Positions 29,193 through 36,683 of a DNA stretch of 64,000 nt are shown piece by piece (position 1 is the first letter of the stretch; each line of letters opens with the position of its first letter). Origin of the DNA: Pseudomonadota bacterium (GTDB lineage Bacteria > Desulfobacterota > Desulfovibrionia > Desulfovibrionales > Desulfomicrobiaceae). Location: NCBI GenBank assembly GCA_018902545.1, contig JAHIQM010000001.1, positions 48,765-112,764 on the forward strand, read 5' to 3'. Position numbers and translations under genes: made by a program. The notes beneath the pieces were generated by a model. It had not been told where the DNA came from. It saw only the letters and a program-made list of their open reading frames with translations, and searched no databases.

Positions 29193-30056
29193 ATGGGATC
29201 GCTGAAGTTTCGGGATAAGGCCCTTCTTGAAGAGTACCTCGGGATGGGAGGCGGCTATGTCCTGAACTTCAGCGACCGCACGTTCGCTGACTTCTTTCGA
29301 GACTTTGACATCGACATTAACAGCCCCCAATACGTACACGGACACAGCGGCTCAAAGGCGAATCGGATGCGAAGCTTCTGGGACTCCGCACCCGATGAGC
29401 TCGTTGGAAGAGTGCTTGAGGAGCTCGTGAACTTCGCCGAGTCATACCGCCTGGGTCACCCCGCAGCGGATCAGTGCCGAGCTATTGCGAAACGCCTATA
29501 CTCGAATGAAATACCAGTAGCCCACAGTGGGTCAGTGGTCCATCACGTTCGGAAGACGCCCAGACCCTCAGCGACCAATTCTACAGGCTCGCAGACCGTG
29601 CAGCCGATCGAGATCTTCTTTTCGTACGCGCATGAAGACGAAGCGCTAATGGACGTCGTCCGCCTTCAACTCGTGGTCCGCGAGCGCTTGGGCGAGATTG
29701 TGAAGTGGCACGACCGGATGATCCCGGCAGGCGACGCTTGGCGTACTAAGATCGACGATCGGATTGAACGTGCTAACGTAATTTTGCTCTTCATGAGTCC
29801 CCACTTCCTTGCATCGCGCTACTGCTACGAAGTGGAGGGGGCGGTCGCGCTCCGGCGTCACCGCGAAGGGACCGCGCGCGTAATCCCTGTGGTGCTCCGC
29901 GCGTGCGATTGGACGGTAACGCCATTTGGCGAGTTACAGGCGCTTCCGAGGGACGCGATTCCGATCACTCAATGGCCTGATCGGGATCAGGCATCTCTCG
30001 ACGTAGCTAGGGGCATTATGGAGACAATCCTGAGCGTGCCGAGGCCAAATTCCTAA
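29193..30056 (+). CDS. TIR-domain protein, probable anti-phage effector
   Basis: A 287-residue protein. Residues 1-120 form a domain with GGYVLNFSDRTFADFF and GSKANRMRSFW, a pattern I know as an N-terminal module (AbiJ-NTD-like) of defence proteins. Residues ~138-275 are a TIR domain: IEIFFSYAHEDEALMD, VKWHDRMIPAGDAW, ANVILLFMSPHFLASRYC and then E213 and E215, one of which should be the catalytic glutamate of NAD-cleaving TIRs. An NAD+-depleting role after infection is inference. It is the first cassette; its TAA stop lies inside the attC core, as usual for cassettes. Start: GAGGGAGTACTT before ATG. Confidence 0.85.
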   Translation: MGSLKFRDKALLEEYLGMGGGYVLNFSDRTFADFFRDFDIDINSPQYVHGHSGSKANRMRSFWDSAPDELVGRVLEELVNFAESYRLGHPAADQCRAIAKRLYSNEIPVAHSGSVVHHVRKTPRPSATNSTGSQTVQPIEIFFSYAHEDEALMDVVRLQLVVRERLGEIVKWHDRMIPAGDAWRTKIDDRIERANVILLFMSPHFLASRYCYEVEGAVALRRHREGTARVIPVVLRACDWTVTPFGELQALPRDAIPITQWPDRDQASLDVARGIMETILSVPRPNS

Positions 30057-30144
30057 CAAGAGGCTTGCAGCGGACCGGCGGCCCACCAATAGATTGGAAG
30101 TCGGCTTCGCCGCGGCCGCCGGCCGCTGAAGCCCGGCGTTAGAT
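30051..30144 (+). repeat. attC site 1
   Basis: Left core TCCTAAC and right core GTTAGAT. Between them CAGCGGACCGGCGGCC pairs with GGCCGCCGGCCGCTG, leaving unpaired bases as in genuine attC hairpins. Confidence 0.88.
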
Positions 30145-30148
30145 TCCT

Positions 30149-30637
30149 ATGTTACCAGCTTACTTCGACAATATAACGGTTCGATACCTAGAACCGAAAG
30201 ACTATGAGCCTTATGCAGCATTAGAAACGGATGAGGAAGCCAAGCTCTACGTTGGGGGACCTATCAAAAATAGGACGCGCGAGCAGATTGTTCAGTTTAT
30301 GAACTATCAACCTACTACAAGTCTGTTGGCTCTTGCTGATCCATTGCTCGACAACTATGTGGGCAGGTGCGGATTTTTAGATCAAGATGGCACTAGCGAA
30401 ACAGAAATTCACATTGTTCTTGCCCGCGAAGCACGCAAAAGAGGAATAGCAAAGACTGTTGTACCGCTACTCGCCGAACTGGCGAGAAGTCTGGGGAAGA
30501 TCCCAATGGCGATAGTCGATCCTGAGAATGTCCGAAGCCGGTCGTTAATGAATGCGTTGGGATGGAAGGAGATTGGCATCATTGACAAAGAGAACTACCA
30601 AAAGGGACACATACGGTATGAACCTGATAGCATCTAA
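30149..30637 (+). CDS. GNAT-family acetyltransferase
   Basis: A 162-residue protein of the GNAT fold. The order is an N-terminal strand (ITVRYLEPKDYEPYAALE), a central strand with ETEIHIVLAREARKRGIAKT that supplies the acetyl-CoA pyrophosphate loop (ARKRGIA matches Q/RxxGxG/A), and a C-terminal part with PENVRSRSLMNALGW. Its substrate is unknown; small GNATs are common cassette cargo. The start lies four bases after attC 1, and the stop lies inside the next left core. Confidence 0.85.
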   Translation: MLPAYFDNITVRYLEPKDYEPYAALETDEEAKLYVGGPIKNRTREQIVQFMNYQPTTSLLALADPLLDNYVGRCGFLDQDGTSETEIHIVLAREARKRGIAKTVVPLLAELARSLGKIPMAIVDPENVRSRSLMNALGWKEIGIIDKENYQKGHIRYEPDSI

Positions 30638-30660
30638 CAAGGCTCTCGTTCGGCTTGAAA
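30632..30660 (+). repeat. Truncated attC-like left core
   Basis: ATCTAAC with AAGGCTCTCGTTCGGC follows the GNAT gene, but no pairing right core is seen before the next start codon. This is probably a degenerate or deleted attC. Confidence 0.45.
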
Positions 30661-30677
30661 TTTAGAAAGGATAAATT

Positions 30678-31070
30678 ATGGTTGCCAGGCTTAAAAAAAT
30701 CACGATTTCCCTATTGATGGCCATTGTTACAGCCATAATCAATGGTAATCCACAATCAAGCGGAATCATGTGGATATACTTTTATATTATGGCAACCATT
30801 TTTCAATCAATGGCTATTGAAATGGACAGACCTCAATACAAAAAAGTATTTAAACATAGTATATGGCTTACAGCAATTTTTGTTATCCTCTTTATTGGCT
30901 TATTCATATCAACTCCAGATATTGCGACCCAAAAATTTGGACTCGATTTTTCTAATGGCGGTATAATTCTAATTGTATCCATCTGGGGATATTTTATGGC
31001 GTATGCAACCAATACAATAACAGGGTTACTAACAGTCTTTTGGCTGACAAGAGCTAAATTTACAAAATAA
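30678..31070 (+). CDS. Small membrane protein, unknown
   Basis: A 130-residue, AT-rich cassette gene with four predicted membrane segments (about residues 8-25, 33-50, 60-80 and 100-122). No family was recognised. AGAAAGGATAAATT precedes the ATG, and the stop lies in the following attC-like core. Confidence 0.65.
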   Translation: MVARLKKITISLLMAIVTAIINGNPQSSGIMWIYFYIMATIFQSMAIEMDRPQYKKVFKHSIWLTAIFVILFIGLFISTPDIATQKFGLDFSNGGIILIVSIWGYFMAYATNTITGLLTVFWLTRAKFTK

Positions 31071-31185
31071 CTCGATAGTGCAGCATAGTAATAAAGTAAA
31101 AGGCATCGAATACCGCACATCACGTTTTACTCGTTCAGGTGATGCGCTACCGCTACGCACCGGCCTGTAAGCGTGGGCGTTAGGC
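31065..31185 (+). repeat. attC site 3 (long, imperfect)
   Basis: Left core AAATAAC and right core GTTAGGC (31179-31185), with internal partial inverted repeats (GTAAAAGGCATCG near CGTTTTAC). Pairing is poorer than in sites 1, 4, 5 and 6; it may be a fusion of two sites. Confidence 0.55.
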
Positions 31186-31207
31186 AAGAGAAAGCGGGGG
31201 TGATGGA

Positions 31208-31760
31208 ATGGGGCTGACCAATGAGGACTGGAAGACGCTTGCCGCCGTGCTTAGCGCGATCGCCCAAGTAACGGCGGCGATCGCGGCGGGTGCTTTTTTT
31301 TGCGATGAAGTGGCGGCGCGGCTGGCACATCACGAACCTCGCCGTGTCAGCAACCTCCGACCGAGCCAAGTGCATTGAGGCAGGCTACGACTGGCTGGTC
31401 ATCAGAGTGTCGCTGAGAAAGTTGGATCGCAACACGCTCACGCTGCACGACGCACGGGCCCGAGTCACGTCCAACTCGGGGGAGTCGCTGCATAGGATGG
31501 TCTCGTTCTGGGGTACGGATCGTTTCGCCCATGTTGTTAGCGGCTCCGATGGCCACCATCGAGTCGTCTGGGATGTGGCCGACCCCCGAGACCCCCGGTT
31601 GAATCTCACGCCGGGAGAAGAGGCCCAACTGGCAGCTTTTGTTCGAGTGCCGACAGGTGAACCGTGCCATGTGGACGTCGTTGTGCTGGGTGCCCATTTC
31701 GACCAGAACCTCCATTGTGGGCAGTGGAAAGCTTCCGCCGTGTCGCTGCCAATCGCCTAA
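31208..31760 (+). pseudogene. Membrane-anchored cassette protein, frameshifted at a T8 run
   Basis: ATG at 31208 opens a frame with an N-terminal membrane segment (LAAVLSAIAQVTAAIAAGA). At the T8 run (31284-31291) the natural continuation moves to another frame (FAMKWRRGWHITNLAV) that stays open, with Ig-like strand character, to the TAA at 31758-31760 inside attC 4. The downstream frame has an alternative GTG near 31290 that would make a shorter soluble protein. A single T indel in the run would restore one gene of about 184 residues. Real mutation and sequencing error cannot be told apart here. Confidence 0.65.
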
Positions 31761-31845
31761 CCGAATGTTGGACTGGAGCGGCGCAACGGTCCTCGGTGGT
31801 ATAGTTGGTTGATCGCCCGCCGCCCGGCCAACATGGTCGTTAACT
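31755..31845 (+). repeat. attC site 4
   Basis: Perfect left core GCCTAAC and right core GTTAACT. ATGTTGG pairs with CCAACAT, and CTGGAGCGGCG pairs with CGCCGCCCGG. One of the clearest sites in the array. Confidence 0.9.
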
Positions 31846-31869
31846 CTTGAATTAGCAGGAGGTGCATAA

Positions 31870-32496
31870 ATGCTCCGAATGAGTGGTCTTGTTCTAATTC
31901 TTGCATTTTTTCCATGTGTCTTGGGGGCTCAACCAGCTCAAGACAGCAAATTTCAGCAATATAGCCTCAAATACGGGGTCTCTGTTCAAATACCGAAGCA
32001 TTGGCAAATTATTGAGAAGAGAGTAATGGATCAGATTGATACAAATACCGAGATACTCACTGGAACACCACAGGGTAATAACGAGATTTTAGTTGCGGCA
32101 AATTATTATGGTATAGACTTAAAAAAAGCATCTGCGACCGTAAGATTGAGCGTCAGGCATAAAAAAACAATTGATCAGAGTGAATTATCGTCAATGACTA
32201 ATGATGATGTTGAATTCGAAGCCATAGTATGCAAGTCTTCACTTAAAAATGCATTAAGAAATATTGATTCTTCCATATTGGTCACTGAATATAAAATGGC
32301 CAGGAAAAAAATGAAATCCTTTGTCTGTTTCGAAACAGTATATGCTCTAAACAACAACGAGAGACAGATACTTTATGTAATCCCATTGGGGGTCAGAAGT
32401 ATAAAGTTTCACTTATCATATAAATTGGCAGAGGAACATTATCTTAAGCCGACTATAATGCACATAATAGACTCCTTCTCGGTAGGTGTAAAATAA
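31870..32496 (+). CDS. Exported protein of unknown function
   Basis: A 208-residue protein with a signal peptide (about residues 1-20, ending LGA). The mature part (YSLKYGVSVQIPKHWQIIEK and later VIPLGVRSIKFHLSYKLAEE) has the layout of small lipoprotein-like or PsbP-like periplasmic proteins, but no family is certain. It is AT-rich. AGCAGGAGGTGCATAA gives a strong ribosome-binding site. It shares a cassette with the next gene, as no att core lies between them. Confidence 0.65.
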   Translation: MLRMSGLVLILAFFPCVLGAQPAQDSKFQQYSLKYGVSVQIPKHWQIIEKRVMDQIDTNTEILTGTPQGNNEILVAANYYGIDLKKASATVRLSVRHKKTIDQSELSSMTNDDVEFEAIVCKSSLKNALRNIDSSILVTEYKMARKKMKSFVCFETVYALNNNERQILYVIPLGVRSIKFHLSYKLAEEHYLKPTIMHIIDSFSVGVK

Positions 32497-32531
32497 TTGA
32501 TGCTATAGAAAGGGAAATATGGGTTTTACAG

Positions 32532-33101
32532 ATGTCAAACTATTTAATAACTATCCTTGTTAATTTCATTTTCTACATTTCAATTCCAATAGTCATACGA
32601 TATGTAATTTTGAGAAGGCCAATCAAAAGCAAGTGGATTGCTATTGGAATTCTTTTGCCCATTTTTATTGGTTTTTCTATTCTCATCAATATTCAAAGAG
32701 ATGAGGGGCAAAAGAAAATTTATCAAGAATTGAATATGCCGTACAAGTCAAGACTTCATATGATAGACTCCCCAATACTTTATGTGGCTATGGCACTTTC
32801 ATACAGTATTTTGCACAGACGGAATAAAATTTCAGAAACAATAAAAAACGAATCTGTTCAAATAATGGCGGAGACATTAAGAAAACAGCTCGTCTGTCCC
32901 AATTGTATAGCAAAAATTTTAATAAAATCTGCTTATTGTAATAAGTGTGGGAGTAAGATTGCAAAAACATACGACAGTGAAAAAAAGCTAACAATCGCAT
33001 CAACCCGGACTAACAATTGCGCTGCACTCCATTGCCAGCCGGTTATGCGGAGCGTTGGCTCAGGGAGACGAAGACACGATGGTTGGAACACAGGCTGCTG
33101 A
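32532..33101 (+). CDS. Membrane protein with C-terminal zinc ribbon; reads through attC
   Basis: A 189-residue frame with membrane segments at about residues 4-25, 37-55 and 82-95, then a zinc-ribbon motif (CPNCIAKILIKSAYCNKCG). After that the frame runs through the AGCTAAC core and the whole of attC 5 into the next cassette. With six instead of seven A at about 32,980-32,986, TAA of the att core would be the stop at about residue 154. I infer a lost stop through an A-run indel or error. Function is unknown. Confidence 0.6.
   Translation: MSNYLITILVNFIFYISIPIVIRYVILRRPIKSKWIAIGILLPIFIGFSILINIQRDEGQKKIYQELNMPYKSRLHMIDSPILYVAMALSYSILHRRNKISETIKNESVQIMAETLRKQLVCPNCIAKILIKSAYCNKCGSKIAKTYDSEKKLTIASTRTNNCAALHCQPVMRSVGSGRRRHDGWNTGC
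32986..33060 (+). repeat. attC site 5
   Basis: Left core AGCTAAC and right core GTTGGCT. AATCGCAT pairs with ATGCGGAGC, and AACCCGG pairs with CCGGTT, leaving a central spacer loop. Confidence 0.85.
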
Positions 33102-33858
33102 CAGGGCGAATCGCATCGCGGTTCTGATTGACCGAAATGTGCGTCAAGCCGTCAAACTGCGGGCGTACTTCTGCCGTGGTGCCTACTCCGGGCATGACGT
33201 TCGCACACGCTTTGACCAGTCGAAGGCGGCTCCCGGTTTCAACACCATCTTGGACTCGCTGTACTTCGAGTTCGTCCTGACGATGGCCCGCCTTTACGAC
33301 AACCCCGATGACCAAAGAATGGCGGAGAAGACCGCCTCGATCCCGGTCTTGTTTGCTCTTCTATCGGCCCCCGAGACCAGAGCGGAATTGCAAAGACGTT
33401 CCGTCGAGAGGAAGACACCCAAGGACCTTCGCGACCAACACGGACAGCCGGCCCCCAAGGAATTCGTCGCCGAACTCCAAAAGGACGCAGTCCGGGCCGC
33501 CGAAGCCGAAACGAATGAGATCGAGGCCCTCAACACTGAGTACGGCACTCTAAAGGGCTCGCACCTGATTTGCAGAATCCGCAAAGCACGCAATGAATTC
33601 CTGGCCCACACCGCACTCGATCCAAGTCGGAATAACCTTGCAGACTACGGCAATGCCGAGGAACTCCTCGGTAAGACCATACCTCTCGTCACTCGCCTGC
33701 AATTGGCTGTGCGGAGTTGCCACACTTCCCTTGCCAGTGAGAGCACGATCTGGGAGGAGCATGCCGACATCTTCTGGCGCGCATTGTGTTGCGGAACAAA
33801 CATGGAGCCAACAACGTGCCGCACCACTACAACTTGCCCTGCGGACGGGTTAAATTGA
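33079..33858 (+). CDS. HEPN/AbiU2-like protein
   Basis: A 259-residue, alpha-helical protein. Near residues 171-177 it has RNEFLAH within RKARNEFLAHTALD, an R-x5-H motif typical of HEPN domains, and the surroundings resemble the AbiU2-type HEPN family linked to phage abortive infection. HEPN proteins are often RNases; activity here is inference. GGGAG upstream supports ATG at 33079, although TTG at 33055 is in frame. The last ~17 codons lie inside attC 6, whose left core is AGCCAAC and lacks the usual TAA. The C-terminus is therefore att-derived. Confidence 0.65.
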   Translation: MVGTQAADRANRIAVLIDRNVRQAVKLRAYFCRGAYSGHDVRTRFDQSKAAPGFNTILDSLYFEFVLTMARLYDNPDDQRMAEKTASIPVLFALLSAPETRAELQRRSVERKTPKDLRDQHGQPAPKEFVAELQKDAVRAAEAETNEIEALNTEYGTLKGSHLICRIRKARNEFLAHTALDPSRNNLADYGNAEELLGKTIPLVTRLQLAVRSCHTSLASESTIWEEHADIFWRALCCGTNMEPTTCRTTTTCPADGLN

Positions 33859-33879
33859 TGGTGAGCGCGGGCGTTGGCT
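33806..33879 (+). repeat. attC site 6
   Basis: AGCCAAC and GTTGGCT are exact complements. AACGTGCCGC pairs with GCGCGGGC and CAACTTGCCC pairs with GGGTTAAATTG. The site overlaps the 3' end of the HEPN-like gene. Confidence 0.85.
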
Positions 33880-33919
33880 TCATAAGCAACACTTCCTCTC
33901 GTTCATAAAGGAGTCCGGA

Positions 33920-34399
33920 ATGCGCAAAATAATACTTTTTACCCTAGTGGTTTTTATCCTCGGATGCGCAAGCAATAAGAACCTTAGGATTTCCGTGGTT
34001 GATTTTAAGCAGAATTACGCCACCGACAGGATTGTTTTCGAGCATGATCAGGACTATCGGACAATATATCGCAGATTATTTCAAGCAATGCAAGATTGCT
34101 ACAACCAGCCAGGCTTTGCGAGCCTTATTATCTTTGGTTCTTCACCAAATATAGTTGTTTCTGGTGAAATATATGAGGATATAAAACAAGCTCAAATTAT
34201 TTACGGCATTAACAGACCGACTGCGGGTCAACAGAAAGATGTGTACGTTGAAATAGAAATGATAACACCTACGAATGCAAGAGTCGGAATATATTCGTGG
34301 AATACAAACGTGATTGATGCTGATAAGATCGCAAAATCAATAAAAAATTACATTATCGGTGACAGCAGAGATCTCTGTGGACAAAGCCTTGACAAATGA
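33920..34399 (+). CDS. Lipoprotein of unknown function
   Basis: A 159-residue protein with a lipoprotein signal (FTLVVFILGC, Cys16) and a single mature domain of alternating strands and helices (RTIYRRLFQAMQDC, ARVGIYSWNTNVIDADKIAK) that resembles small surface-exposed lipoproteins. No family was recognised. AAGGAGTCCGGA precedes the ATG. Confidence 0.7.
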   Translation: MRKIILFTLVVFILGCASNKNLRISVVDFKQNYATDRIVFEHDQDYRTIYRRLFQAMQDCYNQPGFASLIIFGSSPNIVVSGEIYEDIKQAQIIYGINRPTAGQQKDVYVEIEMITPTNARVGIYSWNTNVIDADKIAKSIKNYIIGDSRDLCGQSLDK

Positions 34400-34411
34400 A
34401 AACGTGGGTAC

Positions 34412-34468
34412 AGCCTACAAATCGTTCCCTCGGGTCGCTAATGCTCCCGGTGAACGCGACGTTATGCT
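34412..34468 (+). repeat. attC site 7 (short)
   Basis: AGCCTAC and GTTATGC flank TCGTTCCCTCGGG, which pairs with CCCGGTGAACGCGA. The cores are less canonical than in other sites. Confidence 0.65.
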
Positions 34469-34477
34469 CAAGGATTA

Positions 34478-34750
34478 ATAACGGACAAAAAAGAATTATT
34501 AGAAATTGCAAATACTAAATTGCTCAAAGTCACAAACAGGCCCGAAATTGTGATGTGCAAAGGGCAAGACACGATTGGGGAGCACCTCTGAAATGATCTT
34601 GTTAATAAGTGTCTCTAATGTGGGCTGCTAATTAACGCCCCAAGAGACGCATCGATTCGCCTAATGCCGCCATTAGTGGTGAAAGAGAAAGAAGTTGAAA
34701 AACTTATAGCTCTGTTGAAAAGCAACCTTAAAAAACGAAAAATTGCATAA
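34478..34750 (+). pseudogene. Collapsed class III aminotransferase (ArgD-like) gene
   Basis: The first 37 codons read like the N-terminus of an acetylornithine aminotransferase family enzyme (LLEIANTKLLKVTNRPEIVM). After GKQ-like CKGQ the same frame continues, with TGA at 34589 and TAA at 34616, as the family's C-terminus (GLLINAPRDASIRLMPPLVV, then KEVEKLIALLKSN) and stops inside attC 8. The catalytic core of some 280 residues is missing, including the PLP lysine. It is a deletion relic trapped in a cassette. The family call is by motif reading. Confidence 0.65.
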
Positions 34751-34815
34751 CAAAAAGTTCCACTGGAAATTTTTTCCGCTGCGCACCAAAGTTTCCAGTG
34801 AACTTCACGTTAGTA
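34745..34815 (+). repeat. attC site 8
   Basis: GCATAAC and GTTAGTA enclose a near-perfect hairpin: AAGTTCCACTGGAAA pairs with TTTCCAGTGAACTT. Confidence 0.9.
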
Positions 34816-34826
34816 GGTGAGAGAAA

Positions 34827-35165
34827 TTGAACATTACTAGGAACTCGGCGACTCTTTGGTATCACGTTGTCATCCACGCATTGATGGTGAGTGTCGTTCT
34901 ATATACCTCGATGTCTTATGCGAGCGACGTCGCTTCAATCAAAGTCCGGGGCAAGATCGTGAGAGTCAATAATACCGCAGACGAGGTGTTTGAAATCCTG
35001 ACGAAGAGCGACATGGTAGATCAAAAAGTCCAAAATGACTGGAACAATCCGAACAGCTTATTGATCGAGAAGAACTATAACGTCGATGGCAAAAGGTTCA
35101 CACTTTACTTCGCAAGGGTGCAGGACCCGGGGCCGTACAGAGTCATTAGAATCAGGGCAGACTAG
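34827..35165 (+). CDS. Small exported protein, unknown
   Basis: A 112-residue frame starting with TTG, 11 bases after attC 8 and preceded by AGGTGAGAG. It has a signal peptide of about 32 residues ending SYA. The mature part of 80 residues includes IKVRGKIVRVNNTADEVFEI and a C-terminal beta strand pair; it resembles small periplasmic proteins but no family was recognised. Confidence 0.55.
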   Translation: MNITRNSATLWYHVVIHALMVSVVLYTSMSYASDVASIKVRGKIVRVNNTADEVFEILTKSDMVDQKVQNDWNNPNSLLIEKNYNVDGKRFTLYFARVQDPGPYRVIRIRAD

Positions 35166-35228
35166 CTATTCAGTATATATTTGGACCCGGCAAGGACCGG
35201 CCTTGTAATTCTGAGAGGGGGTGTAGTC

Positions 35229-35555
35229 ATGAAGAAATCGGCCATGCTTTTCGCTGTACTCATTTGTTGCCTTGTTCCGTTGGTCTCTCTTGCATGTGAT
35301 CAAGATGCATCACGGAATGTACAGGCTATGCTAGGAGACATGGGTACATGGCAAGAAGCAGGTGGGCAGCTCACTTTCACTTGGGGTAGCGACTGGGATC
35401 ATGCAAACTCACTACAGCGTTTAGACTTGATCAAAGTGTTTGCCGATTCCGACGCCTGCCTGACAGGTAAAGCGCGACAAATCAAGTACTACCGAAAAGG
35501 AAAGCTTGTGGGAGAAGCGTCACCAGTCACGGGGATCAAGCTATTGGACAAATAG
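35229..35555 (+). CDS. Small exported protein, unknown
   Basis: A 108-residue protein with a signal peptide ending VSLA and a Cys-containing mature part (Cys at the cleavage site and one near residue 78). GGGGGTGTAGTC precedes the ATG, which is preferred to the upstream in-frame start at 35181 because it restores the signal peptide. No att core separates it from the preceding gene. Confidence 0.6.
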   Translation: MKKSAMLFAVLICCLVPLVSLACDQDASRNVQAMLGDMGTWQEAGGQLTFTWGSDWDHANSLQRLDLIKVFADSDACLTGKARQIKYYRKGKLVGEASPVTGIKLLDK

Positions 35556-35557
35556 TT

Positions 35558-35625
35558 CTCTAACAACGGCATGAAGTAGATCATGGCACTTGGCTGGCCA
35601 CTCCAGCTTATCCGGAGCGCTAGGT
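35558..35625 (+). repeat. attC-like site 9 (degenerate)
   Basis: CTCTAAC is the left core. GCTAGGT may be a mutated GTTAGGT right core. Internal pairing is weak, so the site is tentative. Confidence 0.45.
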
Positions 35626-35652
35626 GACATACAACGCCATGGAGACAATAGC

Positions 35653-36237
35653 GTGAGTTCAACTGACTGGCTGACTCTTGCACTCGTAGTAATCACTGCC
35701 TTCTATGCCTGGGTGACGTCCCGCATACAGAGAGCCAATGAACGCGTTGTAGAGGCGATGCAGCAGCAGACAGAAGCCCAGCTTCGGCCATATGTAGTCG
35801 TCGCTCCGACGGTCCGTGCGGGAACGACCCTTGTATGCCTTGAAGTCCAGAACACAGGAAAGTCCCCGGCGCTTGGCTTGCGCCTGCACATGGATCGAGA
35901 CTTCTATTCTCACGCAAAAAAACGAGAAGGCGAGAACATCGCCAAGCTACCGGCCTTCACGGATCTCATTGAGAGTCTATCTCCCGGGACTCGCCTTATC
36001 TTCATCCTCGGCGTTGGTGGCACCATCTTCGCTCCCGGCATTGATGAGGCTCTCTGCCCCAAGGTCTTCCGCGTTCGCGCTGAATACAGCTTTTCGGGCA
36101 GAACCTACTCGGAAGACAACATCATTGATGTCCGCCCGATTCTTCACAGCTCGGTTGCACATGACCCAGTAGCCACCGAGTTGGAAAGGCTCCGCAAGTC
36201 TTTGGAGGGGCTGCTCAAGCACCGCAATGCGGGCTAA
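35653..36237 (+). CDS. Single-span membrane protein, unknown
   Basis: A 194-residue protein starting at GTG (VSSTDWLTLALVVITAFYAW), with GGAG upstream. It has one membrane segment, a short coiled-coil (QRANERVVEAMQQQTEAQLR) and a beta-rich domain. This layout is common among integron-cassette proteins of unknown function. A longer frame from 35590 lies within the att-like region and is less likely. It is the last gene of the array. Confidence 0.65.
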   Translation: MSSTDWLTLALVVITAFYAWVTSRIQRANERVVEAMQQQTEAQLRPYVVVAPTVRAGTTLVCLEVQNTGKSPALGLRLHMDRDFYSHAKKREGENIAKLPAFTDLIESLSPGTRLIFILGVGGTIFAPGIDEALCPKVFRVRAEYSFSGRTYSEDNIIDVRPILHSSVAHDPVATELERLRKSLEGLLKHRNAG

Positions 36238-36280
36238 GCAGAAAGCAACCATAAACAGGTTAGCAGGTAATTTCTGCTTA
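36235..36280. repeat. Inverted repeat at the distal end of the array
   Basis: TAAGCAGAAA (36235-36244) and TTTCTGCTTA (36271-36280) are exact inverted repeats, with CAGGTTAGCAGG between them. The left arm includes the last gene's stop. It may be the final att site or a transcription terminator. Confidence 0.5.
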
Positions 36281-36374
36281 CGGTAATTGCAGGATAGGTT
36301 TGACGTGTAACATCGTCTTTTATCCGCGATTTAAGCCCGGTGATCGGCATCGTCATGCTGCATCAACCCTACCA

Positions 36375-36680
36375 TCACCCATCGACAGGCCTTGCCTCAA
36401 GGCGAACGCCTAAGGCGAGACATACCCTATTGATGGTGTCAAATCGCGGGCTCGCGTGTGGCCGCAAGGCTTTGTACAAAGCTTCGCGGGTTATCCCCGC
36501 CGCCTTGGCCACCTCGCTCATTCCTCGCGCTTTCGCGGCAATGCCGAGGGCATGGGCAAGTTCTGAGGCATCCCCTTCCGCCATGACCATTGTCAAATAA
36601 TGAGCGATGTCTTCTTCGCTCTTCAGGTGCTCGGCAAGATCAAAGTCCGGCAAATCCGCAATCTTCGTCTTCTTGTCCAT
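36375..36680 (-). CDS. HigA-like addiction-module antitoxin
   Basis: A 101-residue protein with a helix-turn-helix in its second half (MSEVAKAAGITREALYKALR), matching the 'putative addiction module antidote' group partnered with RelE/HigB-type toxins. It follows the toxin gene by 3 bases and is on the opposite strand to the cassette array. It should repress its own operon and neutralise the toxin. Confidence 0.85.
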   Translation of the reverse strand: MDKKTKIADLPDFDLAEHLKSEEDIAHYLTMVMAEGDASELAHALGIAAKARGMSEVAKAAGITREALYKALRPHASPRFDTINRVCLALGVRLEARPVDG

Positions 36681-36683
36681 TAC

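Larger units (their letters stand above)
29167..36280 (+). mobile_element. Integron cassette array lacking an integrase (CALIN)
   Basis: About ten short plus-strand units are separated by imperfect inverted repeats. Their ends read (R)YYYAAC on the left, usually containing the stop of the gene, and GTTRRRY or a near variant on the right. Cassettes lack neighbours in common and vary in composition, and nearly all encode small proteins. Both features are typical of integron arrays. No tyrosine-recombinase gene is visible on either strand within the window, so this is a cluster of attC sites lacking integrase. The whole array is foreign to the flanking housekeeping genes. The exact ends are uncertain. 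Confidence 0.82.

Noticed and set aside
32532..33101. True C-terminal extension of the zinc-ribbon protein
   Set aside because: The last ~36 codons run through attC 5 and into the next cassette; an A-run indel removing the att stop explains it better.
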